Origin: Methylococcaceae bacterium
GTDB lineage: Bacteria; Pseudomonadota; Gammaproteobacteria; Methylococcales; Methylomonadaceae
Length of the DNA stretch: 32,787 bases
Assembly (NCBI GenBank): GCA_013141375.1
Contig: JABFRC010000163.1
Location: 1 to 32,787 of the forward strand
Direction of reading: 5' to 3'
In this document: positions 23,376-32,369 of the stretch, piece by piece
Layout: each line of letters begins with the position of its first letter
Numbering within the stretch: the stretch's first letter is position 1
The notes under the pieces: generated by a model
What the model was told of the DNA's origin: nothing
What the model saw: the letters and a program-made list of their open reading frames with translations, nothing else
The model's database searches: none
Position numbers and translations under genes: made by a program

Positions 23376-25733
23376 CTATAGGTTTTTATATCTACTAATA
23401 TCAAATAATCCAGCATTTTCAGGATTTTTGCTGAGATGCTTTTTGTTAAACCAATCGTATTGTACCCAAATGTCAGAATTGGTCCGGCGTATTGCAAATT
23501 CACCGAAGAATAAGTCTAGTTCAGCATTGGTTTCGGTGTGTTGTAAACGATCAATAAATCTACTTAACTGCTGTTTAGGTACGGAAAAAAACTGGTTGGG
23601 GTAACTGCCTATAAATCCGGGAACAACTGTCAGTGTGTCTTTTTCCGGTTCTCGTCTAAAGTTTTCCGCAAAAATAAAGGAAACATTCAGTAACTTTTTA
23701 TTGCGAATTAATGTGTAAACTGGATCTTGCTCTGGGTTGTCGGTGAGTACTCTAAGAAACGTGAGTTCTGGTAATGCCGCAATTTTTAACCCATCAAGAT
23801 TTGCCAGTTGACGCATCATCTCATCTATTTGTTGCTCTTCTGAAGATGTGTTCGGCCTTTTGCAATTTGCTTCAATACAGCGATTTATAAGATCTATGTG
23901 CCCAGGATTTTTTGTTATCTTTTGCTCAAGTTGGCTATACAACTCATGCTTATAATCGTTTGATTGGTAGCTAACCGCTGGTTCGGCATCGTTACTGAAT
24001 TTAGGCGTCGCAAAAAAATTATAAATTTTGAAATCGATGCCTTCATACCAACTGTCATGTAATTGCTGTCTGTCCTTACTTGGAACAAACCGCAGGAAGT
24101 TATTTTCAGCTTCCATGCGTAAAAAATCCATGTACAAACGCGTCGTTACTTGATGTCCTGCACTACCGTAAACATTGTATCCCGCTACTAATAAGTAATG
24201 GATACGTTCAAATAATGGATAGTCAACGACCCAGGCGGTTAATGGTGTTTTACCCATTAAGCCTTTTACAACTGTTGCATTGTCATCGTGGCGAAACACT
24301 GTTAGCAGTGCATTTTCATTTTGACCATCACCCTGCCAGAGGGAATTCAGGCTCATTGGTTGAGATTGTAACTTCTTGGAGAAGGCTTCTTTGTGATTCA
24401 GATATCGATTCTGCAAGCCATTAAACTCACGCCATTCCAAAAAGCCAATGTTCTCACCGTGGGATGCAGGCATTTTTAATAACTGATGGTTCTCTGCCAG
24501 GAAACGCGTCAATTGAGGATTTAGCTCTGGCTGAGGTCTTAAAAAGGCCACCCAAAATTGATCTCTGATAACGTTGAGAGCAGCTTGCCCTCTACATACC
24601 GGGCCTTTGATGAAGCCGGAGAAAAAATACTGCGCATCATCCAGTAAAAATTGGTAGCGCGAGGAGGCCGGTATTTGCGCAAACGTCTGAAAAGGATTGG
24701 CAGCGGCATCGAGTTGGTAACTTGGTAATTCAGTGACTTGGTAGTCAGGTGTTAAAAATAGCTCACGGAAGCGGAGCATTTTTTGTGCACTAAGCTGATA
24801 GACGAAGTGATCTTTGTCGACAATCGTCGATATGTTGGGGCGAAACCGATAATAAAACTTGCCGCCTGGATCATCAAATGGCCGGGAGCTTTTTAGTTCG
24901 ACAATCGGCTGGCCTGGCGGTGTTCTGGAACGGACTAGTTTGTAAAATTCATCAGCCGGTTGGCCTTCAAAATGCAAATCGCCGATAAATAAATGTTCAT
25001 AAATATAACGGGCACTAAGCTGTTTTTTGAGAGATTGGCGAGAGCCTGATAATTCGCCGTTAAAAAAAACTTCCCAATGATTTATTTCAGCATTGGCCGC
25101 GCGAGATAATTCAAATTTACTGTCATTTTTAGCGCCTTGCTGGATCCATGTTAATAAGGTGTTTTCTTCTGATGCAGTAAGTGCCGGCAGTCCGTAGGGC
25201 ATACCCCAGTGCGGATGTTTGCTTTGAAAGCTATTAAACTCTTCCGGCTTTGGACATTGCAGAGTACGGTCCAAATCTAATTTAATATCAGCTGGTAATT
25301 TTCCTGTGGCTGGTAGGGGATGGTTACGTTTTAATTGCAGTAATTTGGCAATCAACGAGTTATCAAGATTATTTTCCGGTGTGGATGATTGCTCATTAAT
25401 CACGGAAAAAAACTCTCTATTCCGCCAACCGGTGGTGCTGGTTTCATCAATAAAAAGACGAGTAGGTTCAACGGCTTTTAAACGCTCGTAATCGTAGATT
25501 GGATTTTTAGTGGCACCCCGCGACAAGCCTTCAAACGAAGTGAGTTTAAGTTGGCAGGGCGAATCGTAACAGCCGTGACAAGCAACGCATCGACTGTCCA
25601 AAATTGGTTTGACATCGTGGATATATGACAGTGGCTTTTGCTTGATATCAACTTCACCAGCCCAACTTGTCGATGGGATTATTGATAGGCCAAGGCACAA
25701 GGTAAAAAATAACAGCCGAAAAAAACTCATCAT
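23376..25733 (-). CDS. cti: Fatty acid cis/trans isomerase (Cti), periplasmic c-type haem protein
   Basis: A 785-residue exported enzyme that converts cis-unsaturated acyl chains in membrane phospholipids to trans without breaking the ester, stiffening the membrane under solvent or heat stress. The signal peptide covers about residues 1-25 ('LLFFTLCLGLSIIPSTSWAG'). A single haem c site CVACH is at 49-53, the usual N-terminal position in Cti. Extra cysteines follow at once (CHGCYDSPC). The long remainder matches the Cti family in length and in segments such as 'HWGMPYGLPALTASEENTLLTWIQQGA'. The start has tandem ATGs with AGGAAAG upstream. It lies 21 bases after the flippase gene, so probably in the same transcript. 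Confidence 0.9.
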   Translation of the reverse strand: MMSFFRLLFFTLCLGLSIIPSTSWAGEVDIKQKPLSYIHDVKPILDSRCVACHGCYDSPCQLKLTSFEGLSRGATKNPIYDYERLKAVEPTRLFIDETSTTGWRNREFFSVINEQSSTPENNLDNSLIAKLLQLKRNHPLPATGKLPADIKLDLDRTLQCPKPEEFNSFQSKHPHWGMPYGLPALTASEENTLLTWIQQGAKNDSKFELSRAANAEINHWEVFFNGELSGSRQSLKKQLSARYIYEHLFIGDLHFEGQPADEFYKLVRSRTPPGQPIVELKSSRPFDDPGGKFYYRFRPNISTIVDKDHFVYQLSAQKMLRFRELFLTPDYQVTELPSYQLDAAANPFQTFAQIPASSRYQFLLDDAQYFFSGFIKGPVCRGQAALNVIRDQFWVAFLRPQPELNPQLTRFLAENHQLLKMPASHGENIGFLEWREFNGLQNRYLNHKEAFSKKLQSQPMSLNSLWQGDGQNENALLTVFRHDDNATVVKGLMGKTPLTAWVVDYPLFERIHYLLVAGYNVYGSAGHQVTTRLYMDFLRMEAENNFLRFVPSKDRQQLHDSWYEGIDFKIYNFFATPKFSNDAEPAVSYQSNDYKHELYSQLEQKITKNPGHIDLINRCIEANCKRPNTSSEEQQIDEMMRQLANLDGLKIAALPELTFLRVLTDNPEQDPVYTLIRNKKLLNVSFIFAENFRREPEKDTLTVVPGFIGSYPNQFFSVPKQQLSRFIDRLQHTETNAELDLFFGEFAIRRTNSDIWVQYDWFNKKHLSKNPENAGLFDISRYKNL

Positions 25734-25754
25734 ATTGGTGCTTTCCTAAAATTG

Positions 25755-27233
25755 TCAGGCTGCTTTGAGTCGTTTAATGGTGCGTCCTTCAAAGAGAATT
25801 GCGGTGAGTATATATAGTAATAATAACGTGGCTGGGAGCAGTCCCTTAGGCCAGGTATTAATATACTGCAAGTGTTGGTAGGCAAAAAAGATAGTCGTGC
25901 CTAAACCGATGTAACCCAGCAAACGTTTGAGGTCGTATTTGACGGGATAAAACCGTTGACCAAGCAAGTATGAAACTATTGCCATGCCACTGTAACATGC
26001 CAGCGTAGCCCAGGCTGAACCGATATAACCGAACGCTGGTATCCATTGTATATTAAGAAAGATGGTGAGAGCCGCTCCGGCTACTGATACCAAGGCGCCC
26101 AGCAAGGTATGGTCGGTAAGCTTGTACCAAATGGAAAGATTGACATAAATGCCTAAAAACAGGTTGGCCATTAACAAAATAGGCACCACGTCGAGTCCAA
26201 CACGGAATTCTTCGCCGACAAAATATTTGAAAAAATCGAGAAATAAGGTGACCAGTAAAAAAATAAAGACACAAAAAATGACAAAAAAATTGAGTACAGT
26301 CGCGTAAATAGATTTTGCGTCATTTTGGTCAGAGTAGGAAAAGAAAAATGGCTCTGCTGCATAGCGAAATGCCTGAATAAACAAGGACATCAAAATTGAT
26401 AATTTATAACAGGCACTATAAATGCCTAGCATCTGCAATTTGGTTTGATTGTCGTATGGCAAAAGATGTTTGAGTAGCACACGGTCGAGCATTTCATTGA
26501 TGATGCCGGCAAAACCGATAACGACCATCGGTAATGAATATCGCAACATCTGTTTGAACAGAACCCAATCGAATCGCCAGCCCATGCTTTTAAATTGGGG
26601 GGCAAGCAGTAAGAATTTACCCAGGCTGGCCAACAAATTGGCAACAAAGATGTAACCAACACCAAAAGCCGGGTAATAAATCCACGCCAGCCATGATTGC
26701 GGGTTTTGTGCGTAGGCCTTGGGGCAATAGACAATAAAAAACAGGCTGAGTATCACGGCGATCAGAATTTCAATGATCTTAATGCTGGCGAAACGCAGAG
26801 CCTTGTTTTCCGCTCTGAGTTTGGCAAAGGGCAATGCGGCAATTGCATCCAGCATCAAAATCAAGGCAAAACTTAGCACATATTCCGGATGTTCCGCATA
26901 TTGCAGTGCATCGGAAAGTGGTTGCTGTATTAGGGCAATAACCGAAATGAACAGCACATTGATCAGCACAATAAAAATCAGTGCGGTTGAATAGGCTCGA
27001 TCCTGTTCCGGCTGCTCTTTATTACGAAAGCGAAAGTAGCCTGTTTCAAATCCAAACAGTAAAAACACAGAAAAAAAGCCTGCATAGGCATAAAATTCTG
27101 AAACCACTCCATATTCTGCCGCCGAAAAAAAATAGGTATAGAGCGGGACTAACAGGTAATTCAAGAAACGACCAAAAATACTGCTGAGTCCGAAAATGGC
27201 GGTTTGGGAGACTAATTTTTTTAAGATACCCAT
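25755..27233 (-). CDS. Lipid-linked polysaccharide flippase (MOP superfamily, Wzx-like)
   Basis: An integral membrane protein of 492 residues with about 12-14 predicted helices. The N-terminus 'VSQTAIFGLSSIFGRFLNYLLVPLYTYFFSAAEYGVV' is the standard opening of the polysaccharide biosynthesis/flippase family, in which the helices line a cationic cavity that flips undecaprenyl-linked oligosaccharides. The cargo could be O-antigen, exopolysaccharide or another glycolipid. No glycosyltransferase or polymerase is adjacent, so this is an isolated flippase rather than part of a capsule locus. It sits between a GGDEF gene (65 bases upstream) and cti (21 bases downstream). The ATG has only a weak ribosome binding site. 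Confidence 0.88.
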   Translation of the reverse strand: MGILKKLVSQTAIFGLSSIFGRFLNYLLVPLYTYFFSAAEYGVVSEFYAYAGFFSVFLLFGFETGYFRFRNKEQPEQDRAYSTALIFIVLINVLFISVIALIQQPLSDALQYAEHPEYVLSFALILMLDAIAALPFAKLRAENKALRFASIKIIEILIAVILSLFFIVYCPKAYAQNPQSWLAWIYYPAFGVGYIFVANLLASLGKFLLLAPQFKSMGWRFDWVLFKQMLRYSLPMVVIGFAGIINEMLDRVLLKHLLPYDNQTKLQMLGIYSACYKLSILMSLFIQAFRYAAEPFFFSYSDQNDAKSIYATVLNFFVIFCVFIFLLVTLFLDFFKYFVGEEFRVGLDVVPILLMANLFLGIYVNLSIWYKLTDHTLLGALVSVAGAALTIFLNIQWIPAFGYIGSAWATLACYSGMAIVSYLLGQRFYPVKYDLKRLLGYIGLGTTIFFAYQHLQYINTWPKGLLPATLLLLYILTAILFEGRTIKRLKAA

Positions 27234-27298
27234 GGATCTTTGTGAGAAGTGGCTAAAGAGAAATAAGAAAAATCGTGCGGAGCATTGAGCAAAGTGAG

Positions 27299-28933
27299 CT
27301 AGTGGTTGGACAATTTCACCCGATTTCTGCCTTCTGATTTGGCTTGGTAAAGCGCTTGATTTGCTGCGTCGATGAGTGTTGCGATGTCTTGATATTGGGG
27401 GAATTCTGCGATGCCGGCGCTAAAGGTAACCGAAAATTCACGCTGATGAACGCCAAACTTGAGTGCACTGAATTTGCGCAGTAATTCCCCCACCAGTAAT
27501 TTAGCTTGTGTGGCAGTGGTATTGGGCAATATTAACGCGACAACCTCGCCACCAAAGCGCGCGGCGGTATCTACGGCCCGCAAACGTCGGTTAAATAAGG
27601 CTCCCCAGGCCTTTAACACTTCGTCACCAATTTGATAGCCGAACTGTTCATTAATATGGCTAAAGTGGTCCAGATCCAGCATGACGTAGGAAAAACTGTA
27701 TTTATGCTGTCTGTTTTTGCTGGTGACTTGTTGTAGATGGTCATCGAGAGTCGTTCGGTTTAGTAAGCCGGTTAGTCCATCGCGTACCATCATTTCCTGA
27801 ATAATTCTCGAACGTTTGACTTTTGTCTCAATCGCTGCAATGAGTTGGTCAGGTGTCATGGATTTCACAAAGAAATCCTCCCCTGCAACAAGCAATACGT
27901 GCCGATGCTCTTCAATAATTTGTTCGTCGGCCCAAAATACAATCGACGTGCTGGAGTAGGCGTAGTGCTGCCTAATGTTTGCTGCCATTTCCAGGCCATT
28001 GAATTCGCGCAAATGCAAATCGATCAATACCAGTTCCGGTTGAAAATCAATTAGGGCTTCTAAGAGATTTTCAGGTTGGCTAAGTAGGCTCGTTTTTATG
28101 CCATTTTGCTGCATCACCAAACGCAATCCCTCAGCCGAGGCACGGTCGTCATTAATGATAAGCACTCGGTAAACGGATTGTTCGCAGACAAGTTGTTGAG
28201 AATGAATGAAGTCAACGAGCTCGTCAGTGGGTATGGGAGAAACGAAATACGCCGCTGCTCCTGCATGAGCAGCACTTAAGCGCGCATGCATGTCATCTTG
28301 TCTTGCCAAGATGACAATAGCCGGAGATGCCTGTTGACTTTGTTTGAGCCATTCTATATAGCTTAAATCAATATGGGCCTGGGAACTGTCGAAATTAATC
28401 AGTAGGGCTACCGGCTTATGTGATTCGATTTCAGGCAATAAATGTTGTGAATCAGGGATGATCATTGTATGAATTCCCTGGTCATTCAGGAGACAGCTTA
28501 TAGCTTTTGTTTGTTGGTCAGTGATTCCCAACAAAAAGACCAAAGGTGCATCGCTTGCGCGTCTGGAATAAGGATTATAGGAATGCTGATGATTGATAAG
28601 ATTATGAGCAGCAGTTTCCAGCGCCGCCATTAACATTTCCAAGGTTGATTCTGAATGAATCAGCAGAGGTACCAGATTGACATCCGTTTTCGTCAGTGTT
28701 TCTGTCAGTGCTTGCGCAATCTCTGCAACATCAAGGAAACCTGCTGCTTGGCTGTGTGCGGCGAGTTGTTGGGCGTTCGCTATCAGTGCTTTGAAAGCAG
28801 GAGCATCGAGATGAGTTTTATGCTGCCAAGCGTGAATGAGCGTAGATAAAGTCGACGGCAAATTCTCAATAAAAAGCAGTTCCTTGGTATTAAACTGCTG
28901 CTTTAGTCTGTGATTCGTTGAGTTTTCAGCCAT
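27299..28933 (-). CDS. Multidomain GGDEF signalling protein (Hpt-like, pseudo-receiver, receiver, degenerate GGDEF)
   Basis: A soluble protein of 544 residues. Residues about 15-112 form an all-helical Hpt-like domain, but the expected phospho-His position appears to be Gln ('NAQQLAAHSQAAGF'). Residues 130-245 are receiver-like with Asn180 in place of the phospho-Asp ('VALLINFD'). Residues 255-370 are a complete receiver: 'NDD' acid pocket, phospho-Asp305 in 'LVLIDLHL', and Lys in 'FFVKS'. The GGDEF domain (about 383-544) has the inhibitory-site-like RDGLTGLLNR start, but the DxDxFKxxN motif is 'DLDHFSHIN' and the active loop is 'GGEVV'. Cyclase activity is therefore doubtful. It heads the flippase-cti unit and may act as a c-di-GMP/GTP-sensing or scaffold regulator. 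Confidence 0.85.
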   Translation of the reverse strand: MAENSTNHRLKQQFNTKELLFIENLPSTLSTLIHAWQHKTHLDAPAFKALIANAQQLAAHSQAAGFLDVAEIAQALTETLTKTDVNLVPLLIHSESTLEMLMAALETAAHNLINHQHSYNPYSRRASDAPLVFLLGITDQQTKAISCLLNDQGIHTMIIPDSQHLLPEIESHKPVALLINFDSSQAHIDLSYIEWLKQSQQASPAIVILARQDDMHARLSAAHAGAAAYFVSPIPTDELVDFIHSQQLVCEQSVYRVLIINDDRASAEGLRLVMQQNGIKTSLLSQPENLLEALIDFQPELVLIDLHLREFNGLEMAANIRQHYAYSSTSIVFWADEQIIEEHRHVLLVAGEDFFVKSMTPDQLIAAIETKVKRSRIIQEMMVRDGLTGLLNRTTLDDHLQQVTSKNRQHKYSFSYVMLDLDHFSHINEQFGYQIGDEVLKAWGALFNRRLRAVDTAARFGGEVVALILPNTTATQAKLLVGELLRKFSALKFGVHQREFSVTFSAGIAEFPQYQDIATLIDAANQALYQAKSEGRNRVKLSNH

Positions 28934-29210
28934 GTGTTTTTGTGATTGCTGTAACGGCGATACTAAGCCTTAGTTTTCAATCAAATAAGACCATTTCTTT
29001 TGATGGTATCATACCACTCATGTAGGTGACTAAATCACCTTAGCCGTTAATTATGGTTATGCCAGTGTCGTGTGTTCTTTGTTAAAATCAACAATCAACT
29101 TGATCTTCCATCTATTAAAGTTTCAAGAAAATATGTCTGATCATTTAAGTGCTTTCACTGCCTGGCTTGTTGCCTGGCAGCCGACTGGATTTCCAGAATA
29201 AAACGCGTTA
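28934..29210. promoter_or_regulatory. 277-bp divergent intergenic region with two palindromes and a short leader frame
   Basis: Lies between the divergent GGDEF and penicillin-binding protein genes. It contains a perfect dyad TGGTAT-C-ATACCA (29004-29016) and, eight bases later, AGGTGA-ctaaa-TCACCT (29024-29040). Both have the size of operator sites for dimeric regulators and are well placed to control either gene. A 22-codon frame (29133-29201) lies just before the penicillin-binding protein gene. I cannot assign specific -35/-10 elements. Confidence 0.5.
29133..29201 (+). CDS. Possible 22-residue leader peptide upstream of the penicillin-binding protein gene
   Basis: An ATG opens a 22-codon frame reading MSDHLSAFTAWLVAWQPTGFPE, ending nine bases before the next gene's ATG. 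No strong ribosome binding site is present (only AAG and GAA-rich bases upstream), and no family is recognised. Two copies of GCCTGGC lie inside it, five bases apart. The tight spacing would allow translational coupling. It could equally be chance. Confidence 0.25.
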   Translation: MSDHLSAFTAWLVAWQPTGFPE

Positions 29211-32200
29211 ATGCCAAAAAATAATCAGTTAACTTCGCGATTGCTCCTGCTCTATATTATTTGCGGGTGGCTGCTTATTGGCTGGGCTTTGTATAAGATA
29301 GTCGACGACGAAGTCAACACCTCAAAATATCAAGCTCGCTATCTTTCCGAGGTCAGCAAGCAGCTTTCTTTCAAGCTGCAGCCTGGTCCCAGTAGTTCAA
29401 TTCGTTATCCCGACCATGGTCCCTATGATCAGCGCTTAGGTTATACACTTTTGTCTGATGAGATTGGACGGCTGCAAAAATCCGGCTTTAAAATCACTGC
29501 GCAAGCCAGTATTTCACCGACCATGGCTCGATTAGTCGATGACTATGGGCTTTTTACTGTCTATCAGGAGAAAGATCAGGCGGGTCTGAGGATTTATGAT
29601 CGTGCCGATCAACTTGTTTTTAACGCGCGCTATCCGACTTATGGATATCCCAATTTCCAGGCCATTCCACCCCTGGTTCTGAATACCCTGTTATTTATCG
29701 AAAACCGTGAGTTACTTGATCCGCAGCATAGACAGATTAACCCAGCAGTGGAGTGGGATCGCTTCGGTTTTGCTGCCTTGCAGATGATGGCAAAGAAACT
29801 GGGAGCCGATATTAACGTGCCGGGCGGCAGTACCCTGGCGACTCAGCTGGAAAAATATCGGCATTCTCCGGACGGCTATACCAAATCTATAGGTGAAAAA
29901 TTTCGGCAAATGGCCAGTGCGTCCATTCATGCTTATTTATTGGGGCCGGATACTATGGCTATGCGTCAGCAAATCGCGCTGGCGTACTTAAATTCGATGC
30001 CCTTGGCAGCGACAGCCAACAAAGGCGAAATTCATGGTTTGGGCGATGGGCTGTCAGCCTGGTTTGGTGCCGATTTTAATGAGGTCAACAAGCTGTTAGG
30101 GCAGAATTTGAAGGCATCGGAGCGTGTAACGCCTAGTCAGGCTCAAGCCTATCGGCAAGTGTTGAGTGTTTTGTTGTCACAACGTCGGCCTTCTTATTTA
30201 TTAGGGGCAGGCCAGGATGCCTTGCAGAGGCTTACCGATAGTCATCTACGCCTATTGGCAGCTCAAGGTGTAATACCAGGATCACTCAGGGATGCTGCGC
30301 TAAAAATTAATACCAAGCAACTGCTTAAGGCCAAACCCGTATCGGGCAAGTTTCAAATACAGCAGAAAACGCAAAATGTGCTGCGCAGTCGTCTGGCCAA
30401 AGCGCTGGGCGTACCCTCAATCTATGATTTGGATAGGCTGGATTTAACTGTAAAAACCACAATAGATTACGAGGCTCAACAAGCAGTTACAGATGCATTG
30501 CGTAAGTTAAGTGAACCGGCAAATGCAAGTGCTGCGGGATTGTTGGGTACCCGAATGCTCAATTCCAGTAACGATTTGACACCAATTGTTTACAGCCTGA
30601 TGCTGTTCGAACGCGGTACCAAAGGCAATCTCCTGCGAGTGCAAACCGATAACTATGATCAACCGCTGGATATCAATGAAGGTATTCGTCTGGATCTTGG
30701 CTCAACCGCTAAATTACGCACCATGGTGCATTATTTGGAATTGGTCGCCGACCTTTATCAGCAATACAAAGGCCGACCAGCGCAGGTATTAAACCGCATA
30801 GAAGTGCATCCACGTGATTACTTGACGGCGTGGGTCATTGAGCAATTACGCGCAAATCCTCGCGTCAAACTGGAAGACTTATTGAATCAGGCGCTGGACA
30901 GGCGTTATTCAGCCAGCCCTGGCGAGAGTTTCTTTACCGGCGGCGGTCTGCATCAATTCCATAACTTTACCAGTGATGAAGACTACAAAATCATGTCCGT
31001 CAGGGAAGCCTTACGTGATTCGGTCAATCTGGTGTTTATTCGCTTGATGCGTGATTTAACCTATCACCATTTGTACAAGCCTGAAGGAATAGCCCGTTGG
31101 CTGGAAATTCCTGACGATCCTCGACGGCAGGAATATTTGGAGCGTTTTGCCGATAATGAAGGCATTGTATACTTGAGGCGTTTTTATGATCGCTATCAAG
31201 GTAAATCGACTGCAGAAATCATGGACATGATTTCTCAACGCGTATTTGCCAAGCCGTCGCGATTGACCATGCTGTATCAGGCCGTTTATCCGGAGCGCGA
31301 TGCAGTCGCACTGACAAAATTTTTAAAAAAACGTTTACCGGCCTCCGTCTTGGCAGAGGAAGATATTGAAAAGCTGCACTACAAATACTCCCCGGAAAAT
31401 TTTAATCTGCAGGACCAAGGTTACATTATCAAAATTCATCCGTTGGAGTTATGGCTGGTGGGTTACTTGACCAAGCACCCGAAAGCGACTCGGGACGAAG
31501 TGATTACTGCCAGTACCGGGCAGCGTCAGGAAGTGTATCGCTGGTTGTTCAAAAGCAACCGTTTTAATGCCCAACAGCGGCGTATTATGACCTTGCTGGA
31601 AGATGAGGCCTTCAAGCAAATACATGCCGCCTGGGAGCGGGTGGGTTATCCCTTTGGTGCGCTGACGGCTTCCTATGCAACATCGATAGGTGCGTCGGGA
31701 GACAGGCCCGCGGCATTGGCGGATTTGGTCGGCATTCTTCGCAATGACGGCGTTAAGTTGCCGGTGGTGCGTTTTGAGAATCTGCATTTTGCCAAAGATA
31801 CGCCATACGAAACCATTATGGATAAGGCCGTTGAGCCCGGCCAGCAAGTGCTGCCGCCGGAAGTGGCTAGGGTTGCGCGTGGTGCGATGATTGGCGTTGT
31901 CGAAGGCGGCACAGCCTCGCGGCTTCGGGGTGTTTATAAGGGGCCGGATGGTAATCCGCTGGCAGTGGGCGGCAAAACCGGGACGGGCGATCATCGTCGG
32001 GAAATTTGGGGGCCGGGTGGGCGCTTGATTGAATCAAAATTTATCAGCCGCGCTGCAGTGTTTACTTTTTTTCTGGGCGAGCGGTTTTTCGGTGTGATTA
32101 CTGCCTACGTGGCAGGATCAGACGCGGAAAGTTATCACTTCACCAGTTCCTTGCCCGTGCAAATCGTCAAGTTTTTAGAGCCAACTTTGACACCGTTATT

Positions 32201-32285
32201 AAATAGAACGGCTTCGCAAGCAGCATTTTTGAAAACAGCAGCTTCAAAATCCGACACTGATTTTTCGCTTGAAACGCCCAATTAA
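29211..32285 (+). CDS. Large bifunctional class A penicillin-binding protein (GT51 transglycosylase plus transpeptidase)
   Basis: A 1024-residue peptidoglycan synthase anchored by one N-terminal helix (about 10-30). The GT51 domain has the catalytic Glu in 'FIENREL' (164-168, a variant of EDRxF) and 'GGSTLATQLEK' (205-215, for GGSTxTQQ). The transpeptidase domain has all three motifs: Ser498-T-A-Lys501, Ser604-V-Asn606 and Lys922-T-G-T. Both activities are thus plausible. The distance between the SxN and KTG motifs, about 316 residues, is far above the roughly 130-180 common in class A PBPs, so residues about 612-815 look like an insertion. Total length also exceeds most PBP1 proteins. It follows the divergent spacer and precedes accA by 84 bases. 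Confidence 0.88.
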   Translation: MPKNNQLTSRLLLLYIICGWLLIGWALYKIVDDEVNTSKYQARYLSEVSKQLSFKLQPGPSSSIRYPDHGPYDQRLGYTLLSDEIGRLQKSGFKITAQASISPTMARLVDDYGLFTVYQEKDQAGLRIYDRADQLVFNARYPTYGYPNFQAIPPLVLNTLLFIENRELLDPQHRQINPAVEWDRFGFAALQMMAKKLGADINVPGGSTLATQLEKYRHSPDGYTKSIGEKFRQMASASIHAYLLGPDTMAMRQQIALAYLNSMPLAATANKGEIHGLGDGLSAWFGADFNEVNKLLGQNLKASERVTPSQAQAYRQVLSVLLSQRRPSYLLGAGQDALQRLTDSHLRLLAAQGVIPGSLRDAALKINTKQLLKAKPVSGKFQIQQKTQNVLRSRLAKALGVPSIYDLDRLDLTVKTTIDYEAQQAVTDALRKLSEPANASAAGLLGTRMLNSSNDLTPIVYSLMLFERGTKGNLLRVQTDNYDQPLDINEGIRLDLGSTAKLRTMVHYLELVADLYQQYKGRPAQVLNRIEVHPRDYLTAWVIEQLRANPRVKLEDLLNQALDRRYSASPGESFFTGGGLHQFHNFTSDEDYKIMSVREALRDSVNLVFIRLMRDLTYHHLYKPEGIARWLEIPDDPRRQEYLERFADNEGIVYLRRFYDRYQGKSTAEIMDMISQRVFAKPSRLTMLYQAVYPERDAVALTKFLKKRLPASVLAEEDIEKLHYKYSPENFNLQDQGYIIKIHPLELWLVGYLTKHPKATRDEVITASTGQRQEVYRWLFKSNRFNAQQRRIMTLLEDEAFKQIHAAWERVGYPFGALTASYATSIGASGDRPAALADLVGILRNDGVKLPVVRFENLHFAKDTPYETIMDKAVEPGQQVLPPEVARVARGAMIGVVEGGTASRLRGVYKGPDGNPLAVGGKTGTGDHRREIWGPGGRLIESKFISRAAVFTFFLGERFFGVITAYVAGSDAESYHFTSSLPVQIVKFLEPTLTPLLNRTASQAAFLKTAASKSDTDFSLETPN

Positions 32286-32369
32286 TCGATTCACCTAAAA
32301 TTAGGCAGGATTAAATTGCCGGAATTCTATAAAATCGCCGTTTCGTAAAAATTCTTCAGACATCGCATC

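Noticed and set aside
31449-31994. 181-residue antisense ORF inside the penicillin-binding protein gene
   Set aside because: It lies opposite the conserved transpeptidase coding sequence, has no ribosome binding site and no recognisable domain; a shadow frame.
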